DNA of 64,000 bases from Nymphaea colorata (Eukaryota > Streptophyta > Magnoliopsida > Nymphaeales > Nymphaeaceae), in the NCBI RefSeq assembly GCF_008831285.2, contig NC_045138.2, positions 42,711,115 through 42,775,114 of the forward strand. The letters run 5' to 3'. The notes beneath the pieces were generated by a model. That model was given only the letters and a program-made list of their open reading frames with translations, was not told the DNA's origin and did not search any database. The translations under genes were made by a program, and so were the position numbers. Of the stretch, positions 1 through 11,959 are shown one piece after another; within the stretch, counting starts at the first letter, position 1, and each line of letters begins with the position of its first letter.

Positions 1-1355
1 CTCAAAAATTCCATATAGTGCATGTCCTTTTTGTATTGACTGACATTTGGCATAGAGTGAGAAACTGAAGTTGCATTAAATGAATATAATGCACAGAAGT
101 GCTCATATGTGAATCACAAACTTGGATTTCATATTGGGATCCAGTTCAGAATCGGGATCTAAAGAGAGTTCTAGAATTCAAATCTGAACATGATAAAAAG
201 ATTTATATTGTGATCTAAGATTGAGAACTGAGATCTGAATGACAGATCTGGATCTGTATAAACATATCGCATTTCCGAAATATAGATGAAAATTTGGATA
301 ATAGATCTGGACTGGATGTGGACCCTGGATCGGTTTGATTTGGGCTAGGTGGGTCCAGACTCAATCAAAATGTATTGGACCTAGGCTTAATCTAGTTCTA
401 CACTCAACTAGATGCATGTTAGGTTGGACTCAAGTCAAGTGGGTTCAGTTATGGTTCAGTTAGTCTCAAGGAGGATCAGACCTTGGGTGAGCCTACTAGG
501 TTTGGTATTGATGTAGATAAACTCTAACTTGGGTTCATGTCGCTCCTAACTTAGATTTATAGATAATTATGCATTGATAAAAGACTAAAATGCCTCTGGC
601 ACAAACAATGGTGTAGGCACACCAAATTAGTTCACCTTTCTAAAATCCAAAATCATAAAAACATAGAGAAAACTTATTTTTTTTAGAACTTTAAAAGAAC
701 ATTCTAAAATCATGGAATGTGCCCACCCAACCTCATGGTTTTTGTCTGCTCTACTCGTAAAGCACAAGTTAACAAGCCAAGAACAAGATCATGTTGTATG
801 CCCATATGCAACTATTGGGATAAATTTAATTCAAAGATGCTTTCCTAAAGTTAAAATCCAAAAGCATGCTTTAAATTGAAATCAGTTTGGACTTTCTATC
901 ACAACCTAGAATCAGACCCAATCCTATTAATAACCAAACCATGTTTTTAACCTGAACTAGTCCATGATCAAAGATCCACCCATAGTTGCCCTCCTCCTTT
1001 TTCTTCATTTTAAAATAAATTCTTAAAAGAAAAGAAAAAAAGAAAGAACCATGATGAGCCCACAGTTTTCTGAGCTATCATCTTCGATAAAGTCCACCAT
1101 TTCAAACTGTCTTCATTAGAAGGCCCTCTAGTTTTAAAAATGTAATCATTGGCTGCCCACCTATTTGGAAGACAAACCTTTGCTTTCCCACGTTTTTTGG
1201 AAGCCTCCAACTTTAAAACAAGAAAAAAGAAAGAAAACAAAATAAATAAACCAAAAAAAGGTTGTCCCTTACCCTTTTTAGTTTTTCTTTTTCCTTAGCT
1301 GACATTACTGCTTACCTCATCTTCTCTTCAAATTACTACTCTGTCCTCACCTCCT
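1..1355. other. Non-coding AT-rich DNA, no gene seen
   Basis: No reading frame here looks like a protein I recognise. Between about 130 and 560 the sequence is loosely repetitive, with many GATCT and GATCTGG words, as in decayed satellite or LTR-derived DNA, but no clean period can be drawn. Stretches near 665-680 and 1010-1050 are simple A/T-rich runs. Confidence 0.5.
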
Positions 1356-1358
1356 TTT

Positions 1359-1600
1359 GCCTATAAATAGCTATCTCCCCTTCTTTTTGGTTCCACTTCA
1401 CATACCATTTTTTCTCCACACTCTCTCTTACTCTGACACTTCATTCCCACATCCCTCTCTCTCTCTCTCTCTTGCTCCTTCTCTTCCCAAGGTCTCTTCC
1501 CTCTTCCTCATTGCCACTTTGGTGGTGGCTCCGCCCTGTAGCACGACATCCCTGCCAAAGATCAACAACTTGTCCGCCCAAGGTGCCGTCGCTCCACCAA
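1359..1600 (+). promoter_or_regulatory. TATA-box promoter-like segment with CT-rich leader
   Basis: A good TATA motif (CTATAAATAG, about 1360-1369) is followed by a long pyrimidine-rich stretch with a (CT)n tract at 1456-1471, which is the usual look of a plant core promoter plus 5' leader. Further on, CCAAGGTATGCC near 1597-1608 resembles a splice donor. Copia A begins less than 100 bp later, so any downstream gene would be interrupted or displaced. It could instead be an LTR promoter of an unrecognised element. No coding sequence could be tied to it. Confidence 0.35.
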
Positions 1601-1692
1601 GGTATGCCATCTCTAGGTTATTCCCTCTAGGTAGTCCTAAAACTTATAGCCTTAGTTACATTGCATAATGCATAATCATGCTAAGTTAATCA

Positions 1693-1843
1693 CGTTAATA
1701 TGGGATAAGGAGATAGCAAGAGAAATTATGTAATCAGTCCATCAATGAAATAAAAATATTAAAGAAAGATTCACAAAATAGCACTTAACACCCACAACTC
1801 CTAAACTATTTACTAAAGGGAGTTTGATGATATGAACTCTCAA
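1693..1843 (-). repeat. Copia A left LTR (3' LTR on minus strand)
   Basis: About 150 bp matching 5196-5349, including shared blocks such as TTAATATGGGATA, ATGAAATAAAAATA, CACTTAACACCCACAACT and AAACTATTTACTAAA. The terminal TG is mutated to CG here. Limits are approximate because both copies have drifted. Confidence 0.7.
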
Positions 1844-3330
1844 TGCTTCCTTCAAGTTGGAACATAGATGTCAATCATGCTCAGATTCTTACAACATCTA
1901 GTTAAATCAACAATGAGAAATGGCTTCGTAAAGACATCAGCCACTTGATCTTTTGATGACACATGAACTATAAGAATAACTCTATCTACACCATGTCTTG
2001 AGGGTAATGGCATAACACTAAGTTATTGGCAATATAACTGACAGCCTTGCAATCACATCTCATCTTCATGGAAAGTTCCACTGAAACACTCAAACCAATG
2101 AGCGTGAACTTTATCCATATCACCTGTATCATAATTTGAGTTTTTGCTCTATATTCTTACTCAACATTAGATCTAGCAACCATGACTTGCATTTACTCTT
2201 CAATATCAAGTTACTACCAACAAAAATACAAAAGCCTGTGATAGATTTCCAATTATCAATAGGCCCAGCGTAGTCTGCATTAATATAAGCCCCCACATAT
2301 AAAGATGTTTTTATTTTAACAATAGTAATTTTCTGGGAGAGGACTTAAGATACTTGAGAACCACCATCATTGCATCCCAATGCACCTTCTTAAGCTTCTC
2401 CCTAAACTGGCTAAATTTGCCAATAGCAAGAGATATATCTGGCCTATTCATAGTTACATAGAGTTTTCTAATCAAAGACCTATATGACTTGCTATCTACA
2501 GATTCAAATTATTCATCATGATGATGTAACATGGCATTCATTGGAATGGCAAGTTTATCACCTATATATTAGTCTCCTACAATAAATCAAGGGCATATTT
2601 GCTCTATGAGAGAACCATACCTTCCTTGCTTCTAGCAAGTTCTATCCCAATAAAGTAACTAAGATGTATTAGGTATTTAGTCATGAAGTGTTTTTTGTAT
2701 GTATAGCTTAGTATTTAGAATCTCATGTTCATTGTCACCTGTCAAAATAATGTTCTTCCCATAAACCATCATAACAACTATCTCCTTCAAGCTCTTATTT
2801 ACTAACAGTGAATGGTCTAAGGGAGATCTTTGGAAACCAAATCTAGACATATCTCAAATAGTTTACAGAACCAAGTGTGTGGTTCTGATTCAAATAGTGT
2901 ATAGCTTTCTTTAATTTGCACACTTGTCTACACTCTTTTTGCCATTTGAATATAGGGGTTTTCTACATACATACTATCTTAGAAAGATTACCATATAAAA
3001 ATATACTCTAACATCCAACTATGACATGCTCCATCCATAATGAAGTGCAACTAAAATAACAAGCATAATAATACACTATCTAGTAACAAAAGAAAAAATT
3101 TCAAAGAAGTCTATCCCATATGTCTATGTGTATTTCTTTGTGACAAATAAAGCCTTGTATCTTTCTATCAAACCATCGGAAATGATATGTGATTGTGAAA
3201 ACCCACTTAGAATCAAATATGACATTCATAGGAAGTGACAACTAGTTCTCAAGTCCCTCATGAAATCAATGCATCCATTTCATCCTACATGGCCTACCAC
3301 TTGGGATCAAGAAGTGTCTACTGATGATTA
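1844..3330 (-). pseudogene. Copia A RT and RNase H remnant
   Basis: Conceptual translation of the minus strand in shifting frames gives recognisable pieces of a Copia polyprotein. At about 2420-2460 there is the RPDIS-type motif followed by a VHWDA and VVLKYLKSS stretch (end of RT). At about 2240-2290 there is an ADYAGPIDNWKSITGFC piece that corresponds to the first RNase H aspartate region. At about 1890-1990 there is a SSKDQVADVFTKPF piece, the conserved C-terminal end. RT pieces such as FFEIFSP-like and WSM-LDV-like residues lie at about 2780-3330. Stops are frequent, so no protein can be made. The subfamily cannot be assigned safely. Confidence 0.65.
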
Positions 3331-3599
3331 ATGATAACAAACACTATAGAGTTGGCAGCAATATAATTCTACTGATCCCTGCAAGGATACCTATGTAGAG
3401 TGCAAAGTACACGTCTCTTCCTTTCTACGAAGCAATAGGTAAGTCATCTTCCACCACAACAGAATTTGTAGAGCTATCGAGACCAACAAGAGACTCATCA
3501 AGATCATTAGGAATGCTTACCTCTTGGCAAGAAACCAAAGGGAAGTTATGAGGAGGAATCTGTCACCAAGTATGCACTAGTGGAGGATCATGGAATTGA

Positions 3600-4130
3600 G
3601 TAGGTGATAGTATGGGAACGAAATTTCATAACACAAGGAACAAAATCTAAGAGAAGAGGATGGACAAGGAGAAGAGATGGACTAGACACCTCAATATTTT
3701 CAGAGGATATAGGACTAGAGAAATAAGACTTTGACTTAAAAGAATATGACATCTACACTAACATACTTCTTTTAGAAATGGGATCTAAACCTCTATAACC
3801 CTTCTAATTCTGGGGTAGCCCTCAAACACACACTTGGTTGCTTGAGTAGGTATTTTTTATTTATTGCATCGCAACTCATGTACAAAATACGCACAATCAA
3901 AAACCTTAGTGGCAATATGAAACATGGTGAACCCATGATAAAGAAGATAGATAGGTATTTGGTTATCAACGAGATGAATGTCCAAGTAGGTGCCACTAAA
4001 AAGGACTTGTACTCAATTCCACTAATGATGCTACTCCAACAAGTTGGGAAAATAGTAAACTCACCATTCCTCCTAGTCTCCACCAATCGTCTTCTTAGTT
4101 GATAAGTCCTGAGGAACATGACTACCAAGG
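3600..4130 (-). pseudogene. Copia A integrase C-terminal region remnant
   Basis: On the minus strand, residues corresponding to a conserved region behind the integrase core can be read: VFDCAYFVHELR, then KCVF-GYPRI and a VDVIFFESKSYFSS-like run at about 3690-3930. In intact Copia proteins this region reads roughly VFGC-CFVH, KCVFLGY and DVTFFE. Several stops and a frame change interrupt it. The upstream DDE catalytic core was not found and is probably deleted. Confidence 0.6.
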
Positions 4131-4189
4131 TAAAAAAAAAAAAAAAACTACATTATTTTAATTCCTTCATGAGCTGGCTCATAGATAAA

Positions 4190-4750
4190 TGGTTCTTTGG
4201 GAATTAAATATGAAGTATGAAGGACATGTCGAATATCCATATTAGGGGTCAACCGTATATCTCCTTCTTTTGATATTGGTGACAACCTCTTATTTGCTAG
4301 TCTTACATATCGAAACAAAGGAGAATAATGCAGGGATAGACAACTATAAGATTGGCCATCAATGTGTTAAGAGGCAATGATCCAGGGACTACCTTTATTT
4401 TTCATCAAAGTACCTAGAGCAAGTTGTATCGGTCAATGCAATGGACGTAGATGCAAATTGTTGAGTGGAAAATGTTTATACTTACAAGGCTGACAATAAG
4501 TGTAAAAATATCTACCTAGGAAGAAGTTAGATTAGACTTTATTGTGAAAGATGCTGCCTGGGCTATTATTGTGCTGAAAGGAGCCAAGGAAGAGGGTGGA
4601 TGCCATGCTTGTCCCAGCACTTGTCCTCCAAATGCCCATGTTTGCTACCAAATGTGAATTAAAGTCACCCATGGCCTTTAGTGCCTCTACCTTAGACTTT
4701 ACCATGGTTGGACATGAAAGAACCACGTCCACAACCTCCCATGGCCACCA
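4190..4750 (-). pseudogene. Copia A protease and gag zinc-knuckle remnant
   Basis: At about 4200-4330 (minus strand) a SPISKEGDIRLTPNMDIRHV run corresponds to the segment after the DSGA protease motif in Copia polyproteins. At about 4590-4640 the frame reads GHLEDKCWDKHG, the second half of a CCHC zinc knuckle; the first two cysteines are lost. A basic glycine/arginine-rich run lies beside it, as is usual in gag. All are broken by stops. Confidence 0.55.
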
Positions 4751-5132
4751 GCGCTAGGGATGAGGAGGAGTCACTAGGTGTCTAAGGATGACTAACTGCC
4801 GGCTAAGTCGATTGTATCCCTCTCGTAGAGTAGGAATTTCAACACTTGTGGGCATCTGCACCTTAGCAGACATATAATATGGAGATAACCTTGATTAATA
4901 TCACCACCATAGCATGCTCTTGGTAAGTGTTCTAGCAAGTTTTACACAAAGGTCAATCTGAATTGAGCCTTTAATAAGTTGACTTGACTAAGGAAAAATA
5001 ATGAACGAGACACTACTCTTTCTATTGAAGTTGAAATAACTCTTGATCCACATTCAAAATCCTACCTACATTCTTATCATGTAAACTCACAAGCTTGCTG
5101 GTCCCAAGCAGTCTCAAGGCTGGATTGCTCTG

Positions 5133-5149
5133 GTTTCATGTTGAGACAA
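5133..5149 (-). promoter_or_regulatory. Copia A degenerate primer-binding site
   Basis: On the minus strand, TGAAACCAGAGC follows a CAACA. It resembles the plant Copia primer site TGGTATCAGAGC that is complementary to initiator tRNA-Met. It lies about 50 bp inside the matched part of the right LTR, so either the LTR really ends near 5149 or the site is displaced. Confidence 0.4.
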
Positions 5150-5195
5150 GTTTGAGAGATAAGAGAAAACATTTGATTCATTAACCCTAATCCCA

Positions 5196-5349
5196 TGTTA
5201 ATATGGGATAGGGGGATGACAATAGAAATTATATAATTAGTCCACTCAATGAAATAAAAATAATAAAGAGAGCTCTACAAAATAACACTTAACACCCACA
5301 ACTAATAAACTATTTACTAAAAAGTGTCTCATGATATAAACTCTTAACA
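5196..5349 (-). repeat. Copia A right LTR (5' LTR on minus strand)
   Basis: Begins TGTTAATATGGG and ends TTAACA on the plus strand, the TG...CA ends expected of an LTR. It aligns along its length with 1693-1843 with many substitutions and small indels. It may extend left to about 5149, where a primer-site-like sequence starts. Confidence 0.7.
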
Positions 5350-8300
5350 AAACCGTTAGGTCAGCTAAAAGCCTAAAATAGATCTAAACCGGTCCTTTAG
5401 AAAATTGACATGCCTATTTCAAATTCTGACCTTAATCTTAACTTTCTAATCATTTCCCATAAATCAAAAGTTAACATCCTTAACTCTAATTAGACTAAAT
5501 CCTTAAACTTTAGGTAGCTTACATGCATAAGCCCAGATTCATTGAACTAAAATGTCATTAGCAACCCTTAATCAAGCAAATCATCGGCTTTGTATCATAT
5601 AGAACTAGGACCATCTCTGCTTGATTATTATGAGCTGGGAATGAATAATGTTCTTTGGCTTATTCAAGCTGCCTTATTCTAAGGTCCAATTAGATATTTT
5701 AAAACTATTTTCCAATACTAGGCTATTTTTAATTTGACCATTCGTCATGTGATTAAGGTCATGTTTGCATGACCTATGATTATCATGGATGAATAATATT
5801 CCTTCTCTTACTCAAGGTCCCTTAATTATGTGGTCACTTTAGGTTGTCATAGAAACCAATGATTTTCAAAACTATGGCATTTTTACTTTACATTTCTATT
5901 GCATTAGGATGGTATTTAGTTTCTTAAGCAAGTAGAAAGATAGATCTAATTCTTGATTTGGTTACCCCTATTAAAGGGGTTAGGAATGTGGAACCTAGTA
6001 CTAGTAGAATGAGTCTCAATCATTTTATCAACTTTAGACATAATCATCCTTTGGTATAGTAGTAGAGAGATTCATGTAGCAAAAATTTTCAGGCATACAA
6101 TGTAGTATTGCCCCAACCTTACTTGTAAAAGTTTTATTGTTATTTTGCAAGGAAAACCACAGCTCTAAGGAGAATCTTGCAATGAAATTGTTGAGAGCAA
6201 CATTTGTGACCATGTGGTAATCTAATTGCAAAAATATTACAAAAGTAGAAGAGAAAAAAAATAAGATGATTTTAGTCATGTTATTTAATCTAGATGTATC
6301 TAAACACTTGTTGTATTCAAATAAGTGCATTTGAATAAAAGGCACATTGCATTTATTTCTTGATAGGATATCACACAAAATAAGAGTACCGTTGAAGCCC
6401 TTGCCTTGAAGAGAACTTCTGTAATCATCCAACATGCTTTGTTGCAAATGTTTCTATTATACAAATATGTTTGTCTTTTCTATTAAAGTTTATCTAACCA
6501 TCATTGCTAACAGGTGTCTCACAACTCATTTGCCATTGTAACATTTTCCAATTAGCAAAGGGGTTGAATCAAGTACAAATTACTTTATGCTCATGTCTTT
6601 TCAATTCCATTGTGCATTTTAACATTCAGCTGTCTTTTTTTTTTTTGGTTCCATAATTTATGATTCATCAAAGATCAACAAAAGTAGTGACTACTTTGAG
6701 AAATTTTGTGCAGACTTGTCTTCGTGGCTATTCCCTATTTTTTGCTTTCACTTAATCTTATGCACTCCAACTATTCATCCTTTGTTAGCGATAAACTTGA
6801 ATACATTTTAAGTTTCTACAAAATAGCCAATAAATGTTGCTTTGATTTCGAGATGCTGGTGCAACATATTAAGGTTGTTGTTCTAGGTCTGAAGGCTCAC
6901 CTGAATACTCAAATGGCTGTTCTTATAAAAGAACTAAGCCTTATGAGAAAATAATAGAGAATAAAGTATGAATCATAGATTATATGTCTACCATGCTTCT
7001 GTTTTTTACAGTATGGCCTAGACATCTTTAAGAATAACATCATGGTCACTTGTATCAACAATATTTTGACAATATTGCAATACTATTGCCAACTTAAAGC
7101 TTCCGATTGATAATTGAAATATCTTGTGAGAAATTCATAATATTGTGAATAGCATGAAAGTTATATTGACTTGGCAAAGACACTCTACAACACTAGTTTT
7201 TTATATCTCTCTCTCTCTGTGTGTGTGTGTGTGTGTATGTGTGTGTGTGTCAAGCAATGGGCAGCAGTATCGGCAATCTAAACTAGGTGTTGCTTATAAG
7301 TCAGCACCTTGTGTTTAAAATTTTAGTTGAAACCTTATGAATTAATCATGATTAGTTAATTTTTATGAAAATTACCCTTGAAACTGTACTTATTTGACAA
7401 GACATAATTTTTCCCCTAAAAATTGTTACAAATCTATATCATTGATGAAAAATGTTGTACAAATCAGACTTCAGTAACTTGAGAGCATGGTTCCAAGACA
7501 AACTGCAAGTGACTTAGTTATTATTAGAAAAATAACTATCCTTAGTAACAGCTGCAGTAGAACTATGGATTTTATAATTTGATAGCTTCCCTAGTTGAAT
7601 TTGAGTCGATTGATTTCATTTTTGACGTGCATATATTTCAATGCTGCTAAAAGAGAAGCACTTCAATGGAAATTTCTAGTTCCCTCATTGCAAAAAATGC
7701 CAATTTAGATGTCACAAGAAGACTAATTATTGGATACAAAGTCTTATTAATTGGCCTAGGTGGGGTTGAACCTTTTCTTCTTGAAAGAAAACTAGGAGGT
7801 TGGTTTAAGAACTTGAATTTGAAGAAGATCAAGAGTCAGTGCAGCTTTCATGCTCATTTGTAAATCAATGGTTTTGGCTTATCATGCTCTACTCTGTGAT
7901 GGTTTGACATGATCAGCACTTTTAGCTTATATTTGTTTTGAATCATCAATGGTAGATTAATCTCCAATTCACATCTTTGTACAAGAGAGTTTGGTACAGA
8001 TTCAGATGCATTTTGTGTTTAGACCAGCATCAGTTCTGGACTTTAACTCAACCCCTCAAACCAAGTGTTGCTTTGGTATACATAATAAATTTGGAAAAAA
8101 AAACAGTTTCTTAGTTGAGCTTATCATACAAGGTACATTATACTAACCATGCATTCTTGGAAGACAAGAGGGATCATATGATTCTACAACCCATGTTCTC
8201 TGCTATATTTCAAGAGTAATGTAAATACTCTTAATGATTGGAAGAGCTATATCTGTTTTGCTTGTTTATTTTTTTCTTTTTTTGCTGTAAAACAGTTACG

Positions 8301-9346
8301 AATCCTGTTCAAGTGAACATAGTTACTTATGTAGTGCATTTCTATTTTCAATTTGCCTATGTTGTCACATGATGCATGTTTCAATAATTCATAAATTTTG
8401 TGCAGCAGTTAATTTGATTCATTGGAGAATATTAAACTTTTTTTAAGGATACATATTCTTTTACTGCTCTTGATTTTATATCTATCATTGAATCATCTAT
8501 GACACCAAAAGTGTGATGTTCCCATAATGATCAAGACTACTTTCCTTGTCAATTTTTTGTCATAGAAGAACAGGATGGGCTTGTTAGCACTTGATTCTCA
8601 TCCAACTGCTACAGCAGCAATTGGTATTTAATACTTCACATAAGATATCAAGGACCACATATCAAAAAAGAAAAGGTACAAATGCGAACAAGTGATTAAA
8701 TTTTCAGTTCTATAAGATAGTTTGTGCTTTGAGTTTTTATTGTCATTTTTAATTTTTTTTCTTTAATTTTGTTTTTTTCTATTCTCACTTATAAATTTTA
8801 TACTCAAGATTGTTTATATGCTGCACTAGTATGAACTCCAATTTTGATCACTCTTTTTCTTATTAGTGAATGTAGTCTAAAAATATATATACTTGAATTC
8901 CTATAATTTGTTGAATTCTAGTTTATCCAAATTATACTTGGTTGAGTTCTAGTTGATCCAAAAATCTATTCTATTAAATGTTTGTACTTTTTTGTTTGTA
9001 ACATCCTACGCTATTTATTCTTTTAACTATTCCTTTAATTGTAGTTGTGCTTTGAAGGGTAATAGATATTTTCAACAAATTTCAGTGCACATTGCTGATA
9101 AACATGAACGTATCAATGAAATTTATGAGTAGATGAAGATACAAAGGACGTGAGGACACTAATCAACAAGGCCAGCTGTTCACTATGATTAATCTGATAG
9201 AAGTTTCAATTTGTGAAAACTGCATACTGTATAAATTATTTTGGGTCTGTACATATTTTATATAATTGGACAAATTGTTGATTAATTTTTTTCTTATGAT
9301 ATTTCAATTTGTTAAAGATTTTTCAATTTCACTTGAAATATTTTAT

Positions 9347-9350
<4 letters not shown>
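5350..9350. other. AT-rich intergenic DNA, no supported gene
   Basis: Four kilobases with no recognisable gene. The longest frames (6034-6447 minus, 6706-6954 plus, 7666-7863 plus) encode proteins of 61-137 residues with no domain I recognise and with base composition like their surroundings. The 6706-6954 frame is preceded by TTTTGTGCAG, which could be a splice acceptor, but nothing else supports a gene. The only clear structure is a microsatellite at 7206-7250. Confidence 0.5.
7206..7250. repeat. (TC)n(TG)n compound microsatellite
   Basis: A TC run of about 13 bp passes directly into a TG run of about 32 bp with one TA interruption. Confidence 0.95.

Positions 9351-9389
<39 letters not shown>
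9351..9389. repeat. (TA)n microsatellite
   Basis: Uninterrupted TA run of 39 bp. Confidence 0.97.
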
Positions 9390-9391
<2 letters not shown>

Positions 9392-9953
9392 AAAGCTCAT
9401 TAATGAGTAGTTATGTTGGCCAGCATTGATGATGTGATCAATAATAATTTCAGTAGTGACCAAAGACTTGTTTGGCAATGACTTGTATCAGAGTCAATAA
9501 GAAATGTCATTGTGCCCAAAATGTTTTTGGCAACAACTGCTGCCTTACCCACTTATTTTTAGGCACAAGAGGTATGGTAAGAGCAGTATTTAGCAAGCAC
9601 TAATGTGTCTAACGGCAAAGTCATTTTTGTCTACGGCATGAACCCTAGTCAGTAATACTCTTTGGTGCCATGTGGAAGAATAAGTTTTATTCTATAATGA
9701 ATGTAATATTCAGTTTATGGTGGCTTTTTTTCTGCACTTACAGATATTTTATAGTTTATGCTACTCATCTTTAGGGTATTTAATATAATTTAATTTTATG
9801 TTATGATGAGGCTGACCATGGAGAGTGTTTAACAAAAAATAAAAATAAAAAAATAAAACAAAAGCGACAGGAAGAACACTGCTGCTAGAGGTGTGTACCA
9901 ATGTATAACACTATTGTACGCTTATAGTAGCGATTAATAACAACGCGATAGAA

Positions 9954-9958
9954 ATGCA
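9954..9958. repeat. Copia B left target-site duplication
   Basis: ATGCA directly left of the 5' LTR; the right flank has TTGCA (16668-16672), four of five bases equal. Five-base duplications are typical of Copia integrase. Confidence 0.7.
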
Positions 9959-10352
9959 TGTTGGGATTTCCCCATCTGGATAGTCCTGCGTCGATACGGG
10001 TCCATATCCGTTCCGGACCCTTCAGTATAAATACTCGTGTCTTGTGATGGAGTGAGACACATTCAGTTTTACTGTCTGGGTAATCGGTCCCCTTAGCCAT
10101 ACGTGAATTGCCTATCCCCATCACTGGGCTGCTACGGTTGAGGAGAAAAACTCATTGCCGCCGCCGCCGCTACCTCCGCAGGGGAACAACCCTATGGGGA
10201 CTGTAGTCGTTCTACCAATAGCCGCTGACATTCAGTTGGCGGTCGCCTCTATAGGTTCTTCTTCCGCGCTATGAAACACACGTTTCTATGAATGTTTTTT
10301 TATTTCTGCATTATTGTTCATACGCTATCTTGATTTCTGCAAAGCTCCAACA
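9959..10352 (+). repeat. Copia B 5' LTR
   Basis: 394 bp, starts TGTTGGGATTTCC and ends AAGCTCCAACA. It contains TATAAATA at 10026-10033, a likely TATA box for element transcription, followed by a GC-rich (CCG)n-like stretch near 10158-10172. Confidence 0.93.
10026..10033 (+). promoter_or_regulatory. TATA box in Copia B 5' LTR
   Basis: TATAAATA, conserved at 16341-16348 in the 3' LTR. It would drive the retroelement transcript. Confidence 0.6.
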
Positions 10353-11940
10353 ATGGGTTATGGGCCCACACCACGCTTCCGCTGCGCGTTTCCCCTTTGC
10401 ATCTGTCTTCACGCAAAGGAAATAGGGCAGAAACGTGGAAGAGAAGGGAAGGAATAGGAGCGGCAGGGAAGGGCGACGGAAGGGAGGTGCGACGGCCGTC
10501 GAAGGGCAACCGCCGGCGACCTTGCTGTCACCGGACGGGCCCATGCGACCCGCTGGCGCCCACCCAACGTCTTAGGAGCCCCGCCAGTGGTTTTCCCACT
10601 GTCGTCACTGCCGTTTTCATCCATGCCCACATATGAGAAAATAGGGCACTGTGAGAATCGAAGGCAGGGAGGGCCATGGCCGGTCGGAGGCCCGCTGGCG
10701 GCTTCCCTGTCGCTGGGCGGCGCCGTGAGACCCTTTGGCGCCCACCCAAAGCTCTCGGAGGCTCGCCGGTGGTGATCTCGCCAGTCGCCTGCTGTTCGGT
10801 CTAAGGCAGGGCGAGTCGCTGCCTGCGAACCGTCGAGCGGGGAGGCGGGTCGGACCCGGGTCGGGTCAGTCATGACCCGAACTGGGTCCATAAAAGCTTT
10901 AAAAAAAAAAAATCGTTGCCGCTCGACTTCCGCCCACTTTGTTTTGATTTTTTGGATCGGGTCGGGTCCTTTCGGACCCGAACCGTATCCATACGGCTTG
11001 ATTTTTAAAACAGAACCGATTCGGTCCGTTTCAGAACCGATTCAGAGCTTTTTGGGACCGGTTTGGGCATTTTGGGGCCGATTCAGATCTTTTCTGGACC
11101 GGTTCAGTTGGTTTTCAGACCGGTTCATTCAGTTTCAGAACCGATTCGGGCCTTTTCAAACTGATTCAGAGTTGTTTGAGACCGGTTCTTTTCCTTTTCA
11201 GACCGGTTCATCTAGTTTTCCACCGATTCAGTCCATTTATGACTGATACGGGACCGGTTCTAAGCTAGAGGAAGCTGGTATATGTGGTGTAAGGTGTTTA
11301 ATGAATTGGTTCGATCATTTTAGATCGATACAGGACCGATTCATTATGTTTTATGAAGCTCTAATGAACAATTTAGATAGCATTAAGTTGATTATGCATA
11401 AATGATCTGTGTGTTTCATTTTATATGTGATTTTATGACATATTCTTGTATCATGTTTTTATTTAGGATTATGCTAAAGTTAATTTTATTGCATGATCAT
11501 AAAGTTTATACGGTAACGCTAATGTAAAGAGCCTATGATTAGTTAAATCATGTCATACCTCACCAAAGTTACTGCGCATGATTTAAAGGCACATTAGTGT
11601 TTCATGTTGTACTTACTCTCATTTGAAATAACATAATTACCCAAAGGTAGTGTGTTATGTTTAAGAGAATAAGTAGAGTAAAATAGAAAGATAGATTCTT
11701 ACATAGTTTTGTCATTTTACACTCAAAGGTGTTATGCTTGACTATAGTTTGAATTTACATTTCCTAGTTTTACTAGATAAAGTTAAGATGGAATACATGT
11801 GCGTATTAGGTATATTACCAAAGTAGTATCCTAATGACCCCTGATATTTGTCTTGAAAATAGTAGACATAAAGAGCCTTTTATTTAGTTTACTGTTTCAT
11901 ATGGTTTGTCTCATATGATGCATGTCAACTTATTGATGTC
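10353..11940 (+). other. Copia B leader, GC-rich, non-coding
   Basis: A region of about 1.6 kb between the 5' LTR and gag with no recognised protein. The first part (about 10390-10880) is strikingly GC-rich and contains two imperfect copies of a segment 182 bp apart. The second part (11013-11262) is an array of 21-bp repeats. The last part is ordinary AT-rich sequence. Open frames on both strands in the GC-rich part (for example 10409-10891 minus) are best explained by low stop-codon frequency at high GC. The origin is unknown; capture of host sequence is possible. Confidence 0.6.
11013..11262 (+). repeat. 21-bp imperfect minisatellite in Copia B leader
   Basis: About eleven to twelve imperfect units of about 21 bp, each with GACCGGTTCA or GAACCGATTCA followed by a T-rich half ending TTTCA. 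In one frame the repeat reads as a seven-residue unit of the form RF-x-x-F-x-D/N/T. Because 21 is a multiple of three, the frame stays open through the array. Confidence 0.85.
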
Positions 11941-11959
11941 TTTTGTCGTCTGCAGTGCT

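Larger units (their letters stand above)
1693..5349 (-). mobile_element. Copia A: decayed Ty1/Copia LTR retrotransposon, minus strand
   Basis: Two similar direct repeats of about 150 bp bracket a 3.35-kb interior. Read on the minus strand, the interior carries, in order, gag zinc-knuckle remnants, protease, the integrase C-terminal region, reverse transcriptase and RNase H. This order (integrase before RT) defines Ty1/Copia. The interior is shorter than the usual 4-5 kb, and most of the integrase core is missing, so it has suffered internal deletion. No convincing target-site duplication was found at the ends. All frames carry stops and shifts, so the copy is dead and old. Confidence 0.75.

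Noticed and set aside
10353-10370. Canonical tRNA-Met primer site after the Copia B 5' LTR
   Set aside because: The sequence there (ATGGGTTATGGGCCC) does not match TGGTATCAGAGC, so I did not annotate a primer site.
10409-10891. 160-codon minus-strand frame and overlapping frames in the GC-rich Copia B leader
   Set aside because: At this G+C content open frames occur on both strands by chance; the products are Arg/Pro/Ala/Ser-biased and match nothing I know.
10872-11246. 124-codon frame through the 21-bp array
   Set aside because: It is open because the repeat unit is a multiple of three; no independent evidence of translation.
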